From Sulfurospirillaceae bacterium (GTDB lineage Bacteria; Campylobacterota; Campylobacteria; Campylobacterales; Sulfurospirillaceae): a stretch of DNA of 64,000 nt. The notes below the pieces were generated by a model that worked only from the letters and a program-made list of their open reading frames with translations, made no database searches and was not told where the DNA came from. Shown here piece by piece: positions 18,724-28,466 of this stretch; positions within the stretch are counted from its first letter, which is position 1; each line of letters opens with the position of its first letter. The stretch is taken from contig JAQUWL010000005.1 in NCBI GenBank assembly GCA_028692875.1, positions 35,131 to 99,130 on the forward strand, written 5' to 3'. The translations under genes and the position numbers were made by a program.

Positions 18724-18752
18724 GTATAATACACATATGTGCATAATGTCAA
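18724..18752 (-). promoter_or_regulatory. Sigma-70 promoter with palindrome in the spacer, DUF134 cluster
   Basis: On the minus strand TTGACA (18752-18747), 17 bases, TTATAC (18729-18724). The spacer contains the perfect palindrome CACATATGTG (18732-18741), placed for repression by steric block. The start codon of the DUF134 gene is 34 bases downstream. A consensus -35 is rare in this phylum, which suggests a strong, repressed promoter. Confidence 0.6.
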
Positions 18753-18784
18753 GAGTAAAAACTTATCTACATGTAGGAAGTTTT

Positions 18785-20047
18785 CTATTTTTGAAGTGTT
18801 AAAACAGCCTCTTTGATAGCCTTTAAAAGTGTATCTATCTCATCTTTTGTATGTGTATAATGGACGCTTATTCTAAGCCAGCCGGGTTTTTCATTGAAAA
18901 TTTGCCCATCACTCAACTCTAACAAATCGTGCCCATAAGGACCAGCACAACTACACCCTGCTCTTGTTTGGATATTGTATTTTTCAGAAAGATATTTTGA
19001 TATATCATAGGGACTAATTCCTTCAAAATTGAGAGAAAAGATAGGCAATTTTTCTTTATATGGCTTGCAATATAACTTCACACCATCAATCAATTTAATG
19101 CCTTTTGCAAAATATTGTCTCAACTCAAGCTCTTTGTTGTGAATAACATCTAGTCCTATTTGGTTGCGTAGGTTATAAGCAAGAGATGCTCTTATAAACT
19201 GTAAAATACCAGGCGTTCCAGCATCTTCAATATGTTCAAAATCACTCAAAAAAGAGTGGCTTGTTCTTGAGACGTATGCGACCGTACCTCCTCCTGCAAA
19301 AGTAGGCTTGTCACATGTAGAGCAAAGAGATTTTCTTATGACGAGCAACCCACATGCACCCGGACCTCCTAAAAGCTTGTGAGGAGAAAGATACAAAGCA
19401 TCATAAAATCTACAATCAACATTGAGATACGGCGAAGATGCCGCACTATCTAGACAAACAACACCTCCAAAACGCTTTACTAGGGCATAGATAGCTTTAT
19501 AATCTGTCAAAACGCCTGTCACATTTGATGCCACCGAAAATGATGCGATAATCTCTCTGTGCGAATTTTCAATAAGTTTTTTCTCAAAATAGCTCAAGTC
19601 AATCTGGTCATTTTCTCCAAGCGGAATGCGAACAACTTCACACAATGCCTCTCTAAAACTTACCTCGTTTGAGTGATGCTCATAAGGTCCAACAAAAACC
19701 AAAGGCAACTCTTCAAGCTCAATTTTATATCGTTTTCGTGTCATTGGTGGGATATATAGTCCCATAATCTCTTGAAATTTTTTGACCGCACCAGTAGCTC
19801 CTGTACCACAAGGGATAAGATAAAAATTATCGTCTATCTCTAATGCTTTTTTCAAATCTTCTCTAGCTTTTTCATAGTAAGCAGTTGTTTTGATGGCACT
19901 TGACGAGACTTCTGAATGGGTGTTTGCATAAGTTTTGAGTATCTTAAGTATCTTTTTTTCGATAGGTTGATAGGCTTGACCTGTTGCAGTATAGTCAAAA
20001 TACAAAATGGATTTGTCTTTTATAATATGTTTTCTAATCTCTTGCAT
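18785..20047 (-). CDS. Class V aminotransferase / cysteine desulfurase-like PLP enzyme
   Basis: 420-residue PLP-dependent fold-type I enzyme. Motifs: YFDYTATGQAYQPIE at the N terminus, the CGTGATGAVKKF phosphate loop, CLDSAASSPY, the PLP-lysine segment SPHKLLGGPGACG, and a C-terminal Cys motif TRAGCSCAGPYG, which sits where SufS-type desulfurases carry their sulfur-accepting Cys. It could supply sulfur or act on another beta- or gamma-substituted substrate. In C. jejuni a similar gene also lies near flgS, so the Fe-S cluster next door may be a chance neighbour. Separate transcription from the downstream DUF134 gene is likely. Confidence 0.75.
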   Translation of the reverse strand: MQEIRKHIIKDKSILYFDYTATGQAYQPIEKKILKILKTYANTHSEVSSSAIKTTAYYEKAREDLKKALEIDDNFYLIPCGTGATGAVKKFQEIMGLYIPPMTRKRYKIELEELPLVFVGPYEHHSNEVSFREALCEVVRIPLGENDQIDLSYFEKKLIENSHREIIASFSVASNVTGVLTDYKAIYALVKRFGGVVCLDSAASSPYLNVDCRFYDALYLSPHKLLGGPGACGLLVIRKSLCSTCDKPTFAGGGTVAYVSRTSHSFLSDFEHIEDAGTPGILQFIRASLAYNLRNQIGLDVIHNKELELRQYFAKGIKLIDGVKLYCKPYKEKLPIFSLNFEGISPYDISKYLSEKYNIQTRAGCSCAGPYGHDLLELSDGQIFNEKPGWLRISVHYTHTKDEIDTLLKAIKEAVLTLQK

Positions 20048-20112
20048 TATCGCTTATCCGTAAAATTTTTTGGGTATTATACTCTTTATAAATATGCTCA
20101 GGATTAAAAAAG

Positions 20113-21132
20113 ATGATTGATGAAAGTTTATTAAACAGTCTTAATGCCAAAGAAAAAGAGATTTTCAAAAAGGGACTTCAAGACCTTATAGACCAAACAT
20201 ATGTTATCGAAGACGAATACAAAAAACTAAATGAATCCTACACCGCATTGCAAGATTTTATCCGCCAAATCATAGAGGTACAACCAAATGCTCTTTGGGT
20301 ACTAGACGAAAATGGTGAAATATTTTTACAAAATAGTGAAGCTAAAAAAAGCGAAGGGCTACTATCTTTTATTGACAAAAACAGACAAACTTCCGAAATC
20401 GAACACGAAGGCTCTTTTTATCTTGTAAAAAGCACAAAAAAATCAGACAAAATCATCATAAGTGCAACTGATATCACGCAGGAAAAAAGACAAGAGAGAC
20501 TTGTGTCTATGGGGCAAGTTGCTGCACATCTTTCACATGAGATACGAAATCCTATCGGCTCTGTTGCTCTGCTTGCCTCTACACTTTTTAAAAAAGTTGA
20601 CACAAACACCAAACCTCTTGTTCTGGAGATAAAAAAATCCATCTGGAGAGTCGAGCGTATCATCAAGGCGACACTGCTTTTCACAAAAGGCGTACAGCCA
20701 AATATGGGCTATTTTTATCTAAATGAGCTAAAAAAAGAGTGCGAAAGCTCAATTGAGCACTACTCTTACTCTAAAGAGATTGTCTTTAATTTTGATTTCC
20801 CACATGTAGCCATTAAGGGCGATGTTGATTTGTTGACGTTGGTGTTACAAAACTTTCTTTTTAATGCCATAGATGCAATTGAAGAGAGTGATAATGAAAC
20901 AGGGACTATTACTCTTAGCTATCAAGAAGATAAAGAGTTTGTGGTTTTACATGTAAAAGACGATGGAAAGCCCATTGAAAATAAAAACATCCTTTTTGAA
21001 CCGTTTAAAACAACCAAAACAAAAGGAAATGGCTTAGGATTAGCCCTTTCTTTGCAAATTATTCAAGCACACAATGGCAAAATCGAACTTTTGGAAGAGA
21101 CCAAAGGATTTTCAATCAAAATAGCGCGCTAA
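20113..21132 (+). CDS. flgS: Sensor histidine kinase, FlgS type
   Basis: 339-residue soluble two-component kinase with no membrane segments. The N-terminal region (1-115) looks PAS-like, the H-box is HLSHEIRNPIGS (near residue 140), and the ATPase domain has N-box LQNFLFNAIDAIEE, DDGKP and GNGLGLALS. FlgS phosphorylates FlgR, which activates sigma-54 flagellar rod/hook genes when the export apparatus is assembled. The assignment rests on size, cytosolic layout and the adjacent aminotransferase, as in C. jejuni. No FlgR gene is in view. Confidence 0.75.
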   Translation: MIDESLLNSLNAKEKEIFKKGLQDLIDQTYVIEDEYKKLNESYTALQDFIRQIIEVQPNALWVLDENGEIFLQNSEAKKSEGLLSFIDKNRQTSEIEHEGSFYLVKSTKKSDKIIISATDITQEKRQERLVSMGQVAAHLSHEIRNPIGSVALLASTLFKKVDTNTKPLVLEIKKSIWRVERIIKATLLFTKGVQPNMGYFYLNELKKECESSIEHYSYSKEIVFNFDFPHVAIKGDVDLLTLVLQNFLFNAIDAIEESDNETGTITLSYQEDKEFVVLHVKDDGKPIENKNILFEPFKTTKTKGNGLGLALSLQIIQAHNGKIELLEETKGFSIKIAR

Positions 21133-22604
21133 AGGCTTACACGTGTAAAACGTTTTGATACTCTTTCAAAATCTTCTTTACTATCACAATAGACTAACAA
21201 AAGATCATTTTCTTGGAAAAGCGTTGAGCCTGTTGGTTTCAAGCTTTTTCCTTCTCTATCAATCAACACAATTAAAAACTCATGAGGAAGCTCTAACTCA
21301 GCCAAAGATTTTCCAACCACCTCCGATTCTTTGTCTACATAAAGCTGCTTAAGCGCATGGTAAAAAAGCGGTGAATAAGGTCCATCAGCAACAGAGGGAG
21401 CTGGTGTATTGTTTTCTTCAACCCCTAACAACCGAGCAACCACAGGCAATGTCATCCCTTGTATTAGTAAAGAAATGAGTACTACTAAAAAAACCGTATT
21501 GAAAATCATGGAAGAGTGTTCTAATCCTTTTAAAAAAGGATAAGTCGCTAAGACAATAGGAACCGCACCTCTAAGCCCTACCCATGAAATAAAAAGCTTC
21601 TCTTTCACACTTAAAAGACTTCGCGTTAATGTCATAAAAACACCCATAGGCCTTGCCACAAACGTTAACCACACCGCAACAACCACACTTTGCCATGCCA
21701 CATGGTGTAATTCTGAGGGAAAAACCAATAAACCCAACGTCAAAAACACCCAAATTTGCATAATCCATGCTAAACCATCGTGAAAACCAACAAGATTTTT
21801 TTTATGGGTAAATTCCCTTGCATTGGCTGCAATGCCTGCAATATAGACGGCTAAAAATCCATTACCTCCTAAAAGTGCCGTCGCACCAAAGAGTAATAAA
21901 ATCCATGCAATACTAAAAACAGGATAAAGCCCATAATAACTTAAATGCAGTCGATTTAAAATAGAAGGCAATAAAATCCCAAAGAGGTATCCCATAATGC
22001 CCCCAATAAGAAATTGCAGTACAAAGATACTGAGCAACTCTGCAAAAGGAATTCCTTGAGGCATGGAGATGAGTTGAAGTATCGTCAGTGTAAGAAAGAT
22101 TGCCATTGGGTCATTACTGCCCGATTCTAACTCTAAAAGAGGCGCCAATGGGCGTTTAAGCGCAATGCCTTTTGCACGTAAAATAGCAAAAACAGCTGCC
22201 GCATCTGTTGATGATATAATAGCTCCCATCAATAAAGACTCTAATATACTCAAGCCAAACACATAATACGCACAAATCGCTGTTAAAATCGCTGTTAAAA
22301 ATACACCTATCGTAGAGAGAAGCAATCCTTCTTTAAGGACTGGTTTAATCGCTTTCCACGACGTATCAATCCCTCCTCCAAAAAGAATAAAAATCAGTGC
22401 GATGGTACCGATACTTTGGGCTAAATTTGGATTGTCAAAATGGATTCCAAGGATACCATCGGAACCTGCTAACATACCAAGCCCAAGGAAAATAAAGAGC
22501 GTTGGGATACCAAATTTATCTGAAATTTTACTTGAGAGCACACTTACAAGCATTAAAAATGCTGCCAATACCAAATAAAATTCCAAATTTTCAATAATCA
22601 TCAT
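21129..22604 (-). CDS. NhaP2/CvrA-type K+/H+ antiporter
   Basis: 491 residues: about 12-13 membrane helices of the CPA1 Na+/H+ exchanger fold, with LGLGMLAGSDG, the ion-binding region SSTDAAAVFAILR, LELESGSNDPMA and GLRGAVPIVLA. A C-terminal TrkA_C domain follows (about 405-491: VGKSLAELELP ... LLVYCDSKEDF). Members exchange K+ (or Na+) for protons and are gated through the cytosolic domain. The stop overlaps the convergent flgS stop by 4 bases. It forms a two-gene unit with the Usp gene, 15 bases away. Codon use looks slightly different from flgS and dnaE. Confidence 0.85.
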   Translation of the reverse strand: MMIIENLEFYLVLAAFLMLVSVLSSKISDKFGIPTLFIFLGLGMLAGSDGILGIHFDNPNLAQSIGTIALIFILFGGGIDTSWKAIKPVLKEGLLLSTIGVFLTAILTAICAYYVFGLSILESLLMGAIISSTDAAAVFAILRAKGIALKRPLAPLLELESGSNDPMAIFLTLTILQLISMPQGIPFAELLSIFVLQFLIGGIMGYLFGILLPSILNRLHLSYYGLYPVFSIAWILLLFGATALLGGNGFLAVYIAGIAANAREFTHKKNLVGFHDGLAWIMQIWVFLTLGLLVFPSELHHVAWQSVVVAVWLTFVARPMGVFMTLTRSLLSVKEKLFISWVGLRGAVPIVLATYPFLKGLEHSSMIFNTVFLVVLISLLIQGMTLPVVARLLGVEENNTPAPSVADGPYSPLFYHALKQLYVDKESEVVGKSLAELELPHEFLIVLIDREGKSLKPTGSTLFQENDLLLVYCDSKEDFERVSKRFTRVSL

Positions 22605-22619
22605 TTTACGATTATCCTT

Positions 22620-23477
22620 TTACTGTACTTTGTAAATAAAAACATCTGTGCTTGATTTTTCCAAAAGATCAAATGCAAAAAAGCTAATACTTCCCGTGGT
22701 ATGAATAGCCACCATATCGGCTTGCAAGTCTTTGTGATTCTCTTCAAAACGCTCAGAACTGAGTAAATCTTTCCTAACAATCGGCAATGTTTGTTTTGCA
22801 GGAAGATTGAGCGTGTGGATAAACTCTTTCAATTGCGTTTCTGCATTTCTTCGACTCTCGTCTTTAAATTGAGCTATTTCATTCTCATTAAAGCCATACA
22901 CACCCAGTCTAAATTCAAAAGGGATGCTATATAGATGGAGTAAAATCAATAAAGCATCAGGAAACAGATGTGCAATCTCTTGAATCACACGAGAAGATGC
23001 CTGCGATAAATCCGTAGGAATTAAAATCGTTTTATACTCAAGGTATGCCTTCTTTTTAGCAACAACAATAGGAATATGTGACTCTCGAATAATCGCTTTT
23101 GTGTCTGAGCTCATAAAAATCTCTTCAATAGGATGTTTCGTTCTGTTATCTCCTATCATCACCATATCTGCACCTATAGTCTGTGCGACAATAGAAATGG
23201 TTTTTTCAAGATTGCCTTTAACACAATGAAACTGCTCTTCCTTTAAAAGAGGATACAACGATGATAATTTTTCCCAACAATGTTCTTTAATCAAATCAAT
23301 ACGCTTGCTTTCTTGGAAAAAAGAACTCTCAACCACATGCACCACATGGATATTTCCTTGTCTTGATGTCGTAAAATCGATGGCTTTTTGCAGTAAATCC
23401 ATGCTATTCTCAGAAAAATCAGTCGCAACCAATAGTGTAAATTTTTCCACTGTATACTCCTTGCTTAATCTTTTCAA
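22620..23477 (-). CDS. Tandem universal stress protein
   Basis: 285 residues made of two Usp folds (about 10-142 and 145-285). The first repeat keeps an ATP-loop-like region (MVMIGDNRTKHPIEEIFMSSD). In the second the loop is degraded (VAIHTTGSISFFAF), so only one nucleotide site is expected. It is co-directional with the antiporter gene, suggesting joint control of ion homeostasis under stress. A ribosome site AAGGAG precedes the ATG at 23477. Confidence 0.85.
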   Translation of the reverse strand: MKRLSKEYTVEKFTLLVATDFSENSMDLLQKAIDFTTSRQGNIHVVHVVESSFFQESKRIDLIKEHCWEKLSSLYPLLKEEQFHCVKGNLEKTISIVAQTIGADMVMIGDNRTKHPIEEIFMSSDTKAIIRESHIPIVVAKKKAYLEYKTILIPTDLSQASSRVIQEIAHLFPDALLILLHLYSIPFEFRLGVYGFNENEIAQFKDESRRNAETQLKEFIHTLNLPAKQTLPIVRKDLLSSERFEENHKDLQADMVAIHTTGSISFFAFDLLEKSSTDVFIYKVQ

Positions 23478-23500
23478 AAGCCCTGTTTTAGGTCTTTATG

Positions 23501-23518
23501 GTTATAAATCATTATAAC
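23501..23518 (-). promoter_or_regulatory. Dyad overlapping the likely -10 of the usp-antiporter unit
   Basis: Perfect inverted repeat GTTATAA-ATCA-TTATAAC, 24 bases before the usp start. On the minus strand it contains TATAAT, so a bound protein would occlude the -10. The rest of the 189-base gap (23478-23666) shows nothing convincing. Confidence 0.4.
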
Positions 23519-23656
23519 TTTTTTCGATGTTTCTGTCAATTTCATGTATTAGTCCATAACATATGGCACTGAGGGTTAGTTTCTAGGAGGTATTGTACAG
23601 GAGTTTTCATATGTAAACCATGATGGGGGATTATGGAGAGCATTACAGAAGAAAGC

Positions 23657-23680
23657 TAGAAGTGGCTTAACCCACTTCTA
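23657..23680 (-). terminator. Hairpin around the dnaE stop codon
   Basis: Nine-pair stem TAGAAGTGG / CCACTTCTA with the dnaE TAA in the six-base loop. There is no T-run after it on the minus strand, so it is at best a weak or Rho-assisted terminator, or an mRNA-stabilising 3' end. Confidence 0.35.
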
Positions 23681-26600
23681 CATACTCTATTTGGAAAACT
23701 TTATCATCAAGAGAGTCATCCACGCTAAAACGTGTCTCCAAAACAACATCTTGAAGTTTTGACGTTATAACGATATTTAGCGGTCTTTTTCCTGGAGTTT
23801 CTCGAACCATTTGATACACAACATCAAGCCTTGAAACATCATCAGCCAAATCTATAATTAATACTTTTGCCTCTTGAGGTGTCTCTATAATCTTTGTTTC
23901 GATTTTCTCTTTTTTTGCCTCTTCCAAATCCATAATCTTTAAAACTTTTACCTTTTGGGCTTGTCCATCATTTGATATTTCAACCTTAAAGCACAAAGGT
24001 TTGTCCAAATCCATTTTAGATAGTCTTTCCAAATCTTTTGAAAATACAGTAACTTCGATATTGCCGTGAAAATCCATCAAATTCACAACACCAAACTTGT
24101 GACCTTTTTTGCTAATCTTCTCAGTAATCCCCTCAACTTTGGCGATAAAAAGTGCCTTTGAACCGTCGCTTATCTGTTCAATCTCGCTTGAAAGAGTGTA
24201 GTCTATCTCGTCTATCTCTTTTCTAAAGTTATCCAACGGATGTCCAGAGATATAAAAACCTATCGTCTCTTTTTCAAGCTCTAAAATTCTTTTCATATCA
24301 AACTCTTGATAGTTCTCTATCGTGATGTTTGCGCCTATCATCTCTGAGCTATCTCCAAAGAGCGAGTTTTCAGCCATCTTTTTAGCACGAGAACACTCTT
24401 GTCCAGCATCTACTATCTTCTCTATCTGCTCCAGCAAAGCTCTTCTGGTATATCCAAATCCATCGAAACTGCCAGATTTTATGAGCGATTCTAACACTCT
24501 TTTATTGACCTTTGAAGTATCTATTTTTGAGATAAAATCCTCTAGGCTTTTAAAATTTTCCTCATTTCTAACTTCCAAAATCTTGCCAATCGCCGATGCA
24601 CCAACACCCTTAATAGCCCCCAATCCAAACAGTATCGCCTCTTGAGAATCGCCATCTTTGATAGCACTAAATTCAACCAAACTATGCGTAACGCTCGGGG
24701 GCAGAAGTTTCAAGCCTAGACGTTTGACCTCATCAATATATTTAACAATTTTATCGGTATTGTCCTGCTCGCTGGTCAAAAGGGCTGCCATAAACTCTTG
24801 CGGATAGTAGCATTTTAGATATGCCGTTTGAAAAGTTATCATCGCATATGCAGCGGAGTGAGATTTGTTAAAACCATAACCTGCAAACTTCTCAATCAAA
24901 TCAAAAAGCTCGATGGCATGTGCTCTGTCTAAACCTTTATTTACAGCACCTTGCGCAAACTCTTCTGCTTTTTGCCTCATATAGTCTATCTTTTTCTTAC
25001 CCATCGCACGACGTATCAAATCCGCTTCGCCTAGGCTAAAACCACCTATACTTTGAACAATCTGCATAACTTGTTCTTGATAGACGATAACGCCATAAGT
25101 TGGCTCCAAAATCGGTCGCAACGGCTCGGTAAATTCATCAAAAAAGTAGTTGATCTCTTTGCGTCCATGTTTTCGCTCGATAAAATCATCCAACATGCCT
25201 GACTCCATCGGACCGGGACGATAAAGAGCCAAAACCGCTACCAAATCCTCAAACGTATTGGGCTTTAGTCGCTCATTTAAGGATTGCATACCGCTTGATT
25301 CTATCTGGAACAATCCAACAGTATCGCCACTTTGAATCAGTTCATAAACTTTTGGGTCATTGACATCAAGTAGATTAAAGTCAATCTCAACATCATATCT
25401 TGAGCGTATAAGCTTGAGAGCATTGTCGATAACTGTCAATGTCTTTAAGCCCAAGAAGTCAAATTTTATCAAATCTACATCTTCAAGAAAGTTCAAAGAG
25501 TATTGCGTCACAAGATGTTCTTCGCCAGAGGGTTGATAAAGTGGTGTTTTATGCCACAACTCCTCATCGCTTATAACCACACCTGCTGCGTGCATACCAG
25601 AGTTTCGATTTAGACCTTCAAGTGCAAGTGAAAACTTCCAAACCCTCTCAATTCGTGGGTCGCTCTCGATTAGCTCTCTAAGTTTTGGCTCTTTTTGAAA
25701 AGCCCCATCTTTGTAGCTCTCCTCTCCTTTTACACCCTTGCCATTTAGTGTGATGCCAAGCTCATCTGGTATCAACTTTGCCATCTTGTCTGCTTCAGCA
25801 TAAGGGATACTAAGCACTCTGGCAACATCACGGATAACGCCTTTTGCCAAAAGCTTACCAAATGTTATAACTTGTGCAACATTGTATCTTCCATATTTAT
25901 TTACCACATAATCAATAATCTCGCCACGTCTGCTTTGACAAAAGTCGATATCGATATCTGGCATACTGATACGTTCAGGATTTAAAAACCTTTCAAAAAG
26001 AAGGTTGTACGGCATCGGGTCGATATCGGTAATATTTAGCGAATACGCCACCAAACTTCCAGCCGCACTTCCTCTGCCAGGTCCTACGGGAATGCCTCGC
26101 TCTTTAGCTTCTCGTATAAAATCCCAAACGATTAACATGTAGCCAGCAAATTTCATATCGCAGATGATTTTAATCTCTCGCTCTAAACGCTCTTTGTATG
26201 TTTCGTGCTTTGAACTCTCTACATGTAAGAGTCTTTTTTCTAGTCCTTCACGACATTTATGTGCAAAATATTCATCATCATTTTGAAAAGAAAATCCCTC
26301 TTTTTGAGCATACTCTTTTGTAAATTTAAATTTTGGAGGCGTTGGGTCACCTAGCTTTATCTCAAGATTGCATTTTTCAACAATCTCTTGCGTGTTTTCA
26401 AGGGCTTCTGGAATATCTTCAAACAAAGAACTCATCTCTTGAGGACTTTTAACAAAAAACTCATGCACCGAGTGACGTAAACGATTTGGGTCATCAAACT
26501 CTTTGTTCATAGCAATACACATAAAAGCCTCGTGTGCTTCGGCATTGTCTTGCGACAAATAGTGCGTATCGTTGGTCGCTATCAGCTTGATGCCAGTCTC

Positions 26601-27236
26601 TTTGGAAATACGTATGATGTCATCATCGATGTTTAGCTGGTCTTCAATGCCATGACGCATAATCTCCAGATAAAAGTCATCTCCAAATATCTCTTTATAT
26701 TCTAGTGCAATCTCTTTGGCTCGCTCATAACCTTTAGCGCCAAATTGAACATTTTTTTTATTTAGATTTAGATGCCAATTTATCTCGCCTTGCAGACACG
26801 CACTTGAGCAAATCAACCCTTCACTATGCTCTTTTAATAATTTTTTATTGATTCTAGGGTAGTAGTAAAATCCGTTAATATAGCTTTGAGAGGAGAGATA
26901 CATAAGATTTTTATAGCCGATTTCATTCTTCGCAAGCAAGCACAAATGATAACGCTGTTTTGTTGTTTTATCGCCCAAATCTTCGCTATTGTGGATATAA
27001 GCCTCAATGCCAATAATCGGCTTTATACCCTCTTTGCGCATAGTTTTATAAAAATCAATCGCTCCAAACATATTGCCATGATCCGTAATAGCAACAGAAG
27101 TTACGCCTTGAGACTTTAGTTTTTTTGCCAATTTTCCAATTTGATTTGCACCATCCAATAGTGAATATTCAGTATGTAAATGCAAATGCGTATAACGTGC
27201 TTCGCTCATATCAAGTCCAAAATTATTTTTTTTCAT
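23667..27236 (-). CDS. dnaE: DNA polymerase III alpha subunit
   Basis: 1189-residue replicative polymerase (C family). The PHP domain opens with HLHTEYSLLDGA near residue 18. The palm carries PDIDIDF (about residue 400) and later YQEQVMQI and RRAMGKKK segments. Helix-hairpin-helix and OB-fold regions follow (about 830-1090), with a C-terminal tau/beta-interacting part. Length and motif order are normal, and no intein is present. The gene is monocistronic between the Usp unit and the divergent RND operon. Confidence 0.97.
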   Translation of the reverse strand: MKKNNFGLDMSEARYTHLHLHTEYSLLDGANQIGKLAKKLKSQGVTSVAITDHGNMFGAIDFYKTMRKEGIKPIIGIEAYIHNSEDLGDKTTKQRYHLCLLAKNEIGYKNLMYLSSQSYINGFYYYPRINKKLLKEHSEGLICSSACLQGEINWHLNLNKKNVQFGAKGYERAKEIALEYKEIFGDDFYLEIMRHGIEDQLNIDDDIIRISKETGIKLIATNDTHYLSQDNAEAHEAFMCIAMNKEFDDPNRLRHSVHEFFVKSPQEMSSLFEDIPEALENTQEIVEKCNLEIKLGDPTPPKFKFTKEYAQKEGFSFQNDDEYFAHKCREGLEKRLLHVESSKHETYKERLEREIKIICDMKFAGYMLIVWDFIREAKERGIPVGPGRGSAAGSLVAYSLNITDIDPMPYNLLFERFLNPERISMPDIDIDFCQSRRGEIIDYVVNKYGRYNVAQVITFGKLLAKGVIRDVARVLSIPYAEADKMAKLIPDELGITLNGKGVKGEESYKDGAFQKEPKLRELIESDPRIERVWKFSLALEGLNRNSGMHAAGVVISDEELWHKTPLYQPSGEEHLVTQYSLNFLEDVDLIKFDFLGLKTLTVIDNALKLIRSRYDVEIDFNLLDVNDPKVYELIQSGDTVGLFQIESSGMQSLNERLKPNTFEDLVAVLALYRPGPMESGMLDDFIERKHGRKEINYFFDEFTEPLRPILEPTYGVIVYQEQVMQIVQSIGGFSLGEADLIRRAMGKKKIDYMRQKAEEFAQGAVNKGLDRAHAIELFDLIEKFAGYGFNKSHSAAYAMITFQTAYLKCYYPQEFMAALLTSEQDNTDKIVKYIDEVKRLGLKLLPPSVTHSLVEFSAIKDGDSQEAILFGLGAIKGVGASAIGKILEVRNEENFKSLEDFISKIDTSKVNKRVLESLIKSGSFDGFGYTRRALLEQIEKIVDAGQECSRAKKMAENSLFGDSSEMIGANITIENYQEFDMKRILELEKETIGFYISGHPLDNFRKEIDEIDYTLSSEIEQISDGSKALFIAKVEGITEKISKKGHKFGVVNLMDFHGNIEVTVFSKDLERLSKMDLDKPLCFKVEISNDGQAQKVKVLKIMDLEEAKKEKIETKIIETPQEAKVLIIDLADDVSRLDVVYQMVRETPGKRPLNIVITSKLQDVVLETRFSVDDSLDDKVFQIEYVEVG

Positions 27237-27323
27237 TGTACTAAAATGTTACTTACAGAGCTATTTACTCTACGTTAAAACAAATATGATATTCTTTCAC
27301 AATTTATTTTTAAGGCTTTTATC

Positions 27324-28466
27324 ATGTTCAATTATCTTCAAAGACTTGTTTTAACACTCTTTGCGTGTAGTGCATTTTTGGCTACATGTACTCTTGCTGA
27401 AACAACAAAGAAAAACGATGCCCCGCCACCAAAACAGGGTATGCCAACTCCAAAAGTTGATGTTTTTGAAATCAAATCATTACAAGAGTTGCCCATCGTA
27501 TTAGAGTATCCAGCCCAAGCCCAAAGCTCACAAAGTGTTACCATAAAATCCCGAGTTGAGGGTATTTTGACAAAACAGTTTTTTAAAGAGGGTGATCTTG
27601 TAACAGAGGGTGACACTCTTTATACGATAGACAAAGAGCTATTTGAAGCAAGCTACAATATGGCAAAAACAGCTCTTGATATTCAAGAAGTGCAGCTAGC
27701 CAAAAGCAAGAAAGATTGGGAGCGAGCCAATGCTTTACATCAAGCACAAGCTTTGAGTGAGCAAGAAAAAGACAATGCTTACTTTGCTTATGAGAGTGCC
27801 AAAGCAAATGTCCAAAGTGCTAAAGCAAATCTAGAAAACGCTAGCATCAATCTTAGCTACACAACCATAAAAGCTACCTCTAGCGGATTTGCCAGACTTA
27901 AACAAAGCGATGTTGGAAACTTTATATCCAAAGGAACATCATTGGTTGAAATCACGAAAACAGACCCTTTACATGTAGAGTTTTCTATCCCAAATATAGA
28001 GATACTAAACCAAAAATACAACCTTGTTGCCAAAAAAGATTTGCTTAAAGTTTTTGCGAAAATCGGCGATAAAAGAGTTGAGACAAATGGTTTTATTGAT
28101 TTTTTTGATAAAAACATTGACCCAAAAACAGGCTCCTTGAAAGCTAGAGCGGTATTTGAAAACAAAAACAATGCTCTTTTGCCAGGTCAATTCTTACATG
28201 TGGGCATTGAGGGAATTAGCAAACAAAACGTATTTAAAGTTCCCCAAAAAGCAGTTGTGCAAACACCACTTGATTTGATTGTGTTTGTTGTCAAAAACAA
28301 TAAAGTTATATCCAAACCAATAAAGATAGCAGAAACATCTGGAGAGTATTTTGTTGTTGAGAGTGGACTTGAAGTGGGAGAAAAAGTTATCGTTAATAAT
28401 CTTTTCAGAATCAAACCTCAAAGCGAAGTTGTCGTTGATAAGATTGTAAATCAAGAGGCGAAGTGA
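27324..28466 (+). CDS. cmeA: RND efflux periplasmic adaptor, CmeA-like
   Basis: 380-residue membrane-fusion protein with an N-terminal signal (ending near CTLAET) and then the lipoyl half-motif, a coiled-coil hairpin (about 100-175) and a beta-barrel domain. Signatures: KSRVEGILTKQFFKEGDLV, TIKATSSGFA and GQFLHVGI. It links the inner-membrane pump and the outer-membrane channel encoded next. Gene order adaptor-pump-channel matches C. jejuni cmeABC, a multidrug and bile exporter. No cmeR-type repressor gene sits upstream. Substrates here are inferred only by homology. Confidence 0.82.
   Translation: MFNYLQRLVLTLFACSAFLATCTLAETTKKNDAPPPKQGMPTPKVDVFEIKSLQELPIVLEYPAQAQSSQSVTIKSRVEGILTKQFFKEGDLVTEGDTLYTIDKELFEASYNMAKTALDIQEVQLAKSKKDWERANALHQAQALSEQEKDNAYFAYESAKANVQSAKANLENASINLSYTTIKATSSGFARLKQSDVGNFISKGTSLVEITKTDPLHVEFSIPNIEILNQKYNLVAKKDLLKVFAKIGDKRVETNGFIDFFDKNIDPKTGSLKARAVFENKNNALLPGQFLHVGIEGISKQNVFKVPQKAVVQTPLDLIVFVVKNNKVISKPIKIAETSGEYFVVESGLEVGEKVIVNNLFRIKPQSEVVVDKIVNQEAK

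Noticed and set aside
23595..23666. Short 16-codon frame (MMGDYGEHYRRK...) before dnaE's 3' end
   Set aside because: No ribosome site, no homology I recognise, and it ends in the dnaE hairpin.
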